Below are positions 5,937 to 6,758 of a stretch of 6,758 nucleotides of DNA, in pieces. Each line of letters starts with the position of its first letter. Position 1 is the stretch's first letter. The position numbers were made by a program, and so were the translations under genes. The DNA is from Syntrophomonadaceae bacterium (GTDB taxonomy: Bacteria > Bacillota_D > Dethiobacteria > DTU022 > UBA8154). The notes below the pieces were generated by a model. That model worked only from the letters and a program-made list of their open reading frames with translations, was not told the origin of the DNA and did no database searches. The stretch lies in contig SKMY01000062.1 in NCBI GenBank assembly GCA_007120815.1, positions 1 to 6,758 on the forward strand, written 5' to 3'.

Positions 5937-6758
5937 TTAATAATCGGGCGTCATAAAGTTGCGCCACGGCTTGTACACATCGAGGAATCTTTGCTGGGAT
6001 TCCAGGACCCGGGCAAAGAAGTCGTGTTCCTCAGCCAGCTCTTCGTAGTATTCAAAGGTGACATCCCTGATTATCGCCTGGGATTCAGCATCAAACTCGA
6101 TGATGGTCAATCTGCCCTGCTCTTCCAGTTCCATGTACTTTTCCATGGTCTGCATATCCTGGTATGCCGCGTAGGCCCAGGCTCTGCCCCACATGTTTTC
6201 TGTAGCGGTTTCCACGATTTTCTTCAAGTGGTCGGGCAGCTCGTTCCACTTCTGTTCATTCACCATGAAAGAGAAGGTGGTGCAGGGCTGGTGGATTCCC
6301 GGAACAACCAGGTAGGGGGCTACTTCGTGGTAACCCAGGTTGTAGTTGTCCGTGGGAATACCAAACTCGATGGCATCCACAACCCCTCTTTCCAGGGATT
6401 GATACACCTCGGCGCCGGGCACGGCCACAACCGATGCGCCCAGCCTGGCCTGGATGTCACCCCAGAATCCCACACCCCGAACCCGGGTCCCCTGGAGGTC
6501 GTCCAGGTTTTCGATGGGCACCTTGGAGTGGTAGAGGACCTCTGATGTATAGACCCCTGCCGGCAGCACCTTTACGTTGTAGTTATCAAAACACTCCTGC
6601 CAGAGATCGGCGCCTTCATCAAAGAGCACCCAGGTCATGTACTCCTGCTCATTCATCCCCAGAGGCATGGCGGCAAAGAAACCCGCGGCGGGGTTCTGGC
6701 CCAGCCAGTACCCTTCCCAGCTGTGGATGGCATCCACCGTGCCGGCACTCACCGAATC
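5937..6758 (-). CDS. dctP: TRAP transporter substrate-binding protein (DctP), 5' end missing
   Basis: The last 273 codons are visible. The frame stays open to the right edge (next codons upstream encode D and S), so the GTG at 6752 is internal and the real start, signal peptide and roughly the first 80-100 residues lie outside. The first visible segment, SAGTVDAIHSWEGYWLGQNP, then FFAAMPLGMNEQE, LQGTRVRG, ARLGASVVAVPGAEVYQSLE and GVVDAIEFGIP are typical of the DctP family, mannitol/chloroaromatic branch (FcbT1-like, related to the 2-oxo acid binder TakP). The arginine in TRVRG (codon 6477-6479) matches the position that contacts the substrate carboxylate in that family. The C-terminal 90 residues form a long helical region rich in E and Q. 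It acts outside the membrane and hands substrate to DctQ/DctM. An organic or 2-oxo acid is the likeliest ligand, but this is not proven by sequence. Confidence 0.93.
   Translation of the reverse strand, partial: DSVSAGTVDAIHSWEGYWLGQNPAAGFFAAMPLGMNEQEYMTWVLFDEGADLWQECFDNYNVKVLPAGVYTSEVLYHSKVPIENLDDLQGTRVRGVGFWGDIQARLGASVVAVPGAEVYQSLERGVVDAIEFGIPTDNYNLGYHEVAPYLVVPGIHQPCTTFSFMVNEQKWNELPDHLKKIVETATENMWGRAWAYAAYQDMQTMEKYMELEEQGRLTIIEFDAESQAIIRDVTFEYYEELAEEHDFFARVLESQQRFLDVYKPWRNFMTPDY

Noticed and set aside
5937..6752. Complete DctP of 271 residues starting at GTG 6752
   Set aside because: The frame continues to the window edge and the visible sequence begins in the middle of the conserved domain, with no signal peptide.

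Overview
The window looks like a chromosomal fragment from a Gram-positive-type anaerobe of the Firmicutes, possibly a Peptococcaceae or Moorella-like organism. This rests on a secreted protein with three S-layer homology (SLH) domains, strong AAGGGAG/AGGAG-type ribosome binding sites, several U-tailed terminators and a RAYT-type transposase with nearby palindromic repeats. The lineage call is inference; no rRNA or other marker gene is present.

Layout. Bases 1-104 (minus strand) hold the first 34 codons of a Y1 (HUH) transposase of the REP-associated type. About 50 bp upstream of its start, 155-238 carry a cluster of short palindromic repeats. Two hairpins at 246-333 end the minus-strand transcript of the SLH-domain protein (385-2058). 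That gene is preceded by a long leader region containing an orphan minus-strand terminator (2167-2202) and mutually exclusive stem pairings. Bases 2203-2524 have no convincing gene. A plus-strand MFS permease (2548-3804) follows, preceded by an 8-codon reading frame that overlaps its start as ATGA. From 3805 to the right edge lies a minus-strand operon for a tripartite (TRAP) carboxylate-type uptake system in the order dctP (cut by the window edge), dctQ, dctM, closed by a terminator at 3814-3857.

How the genes work together. DctP captures substrate outside the membrane and delivers it to the DctQ/DctM membrane complex, which imports it with Na+. The binding protein resembles the mannitol/chloroaromatic (FcbT1) and 2-oxo acid (TakP) branch, so an organic or keto acid is the best substrate guess. 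A large stem-loop between dctP and dctQ would let the binding protein be made in excess over the membrane subunits. The MFS permease converges on this operon and may handle a related anion, but that is only positional inference. The SLH protein is a cell-surface protein unrelated in function to the transporters.

I do not see a wholly new system here. The points most worth checking are the possible switching leader RNA (or small RNA) in front of the SLH gene, the translationally coupled mini-ORF before the MFS gene, and the transposase with its repeat cluster.
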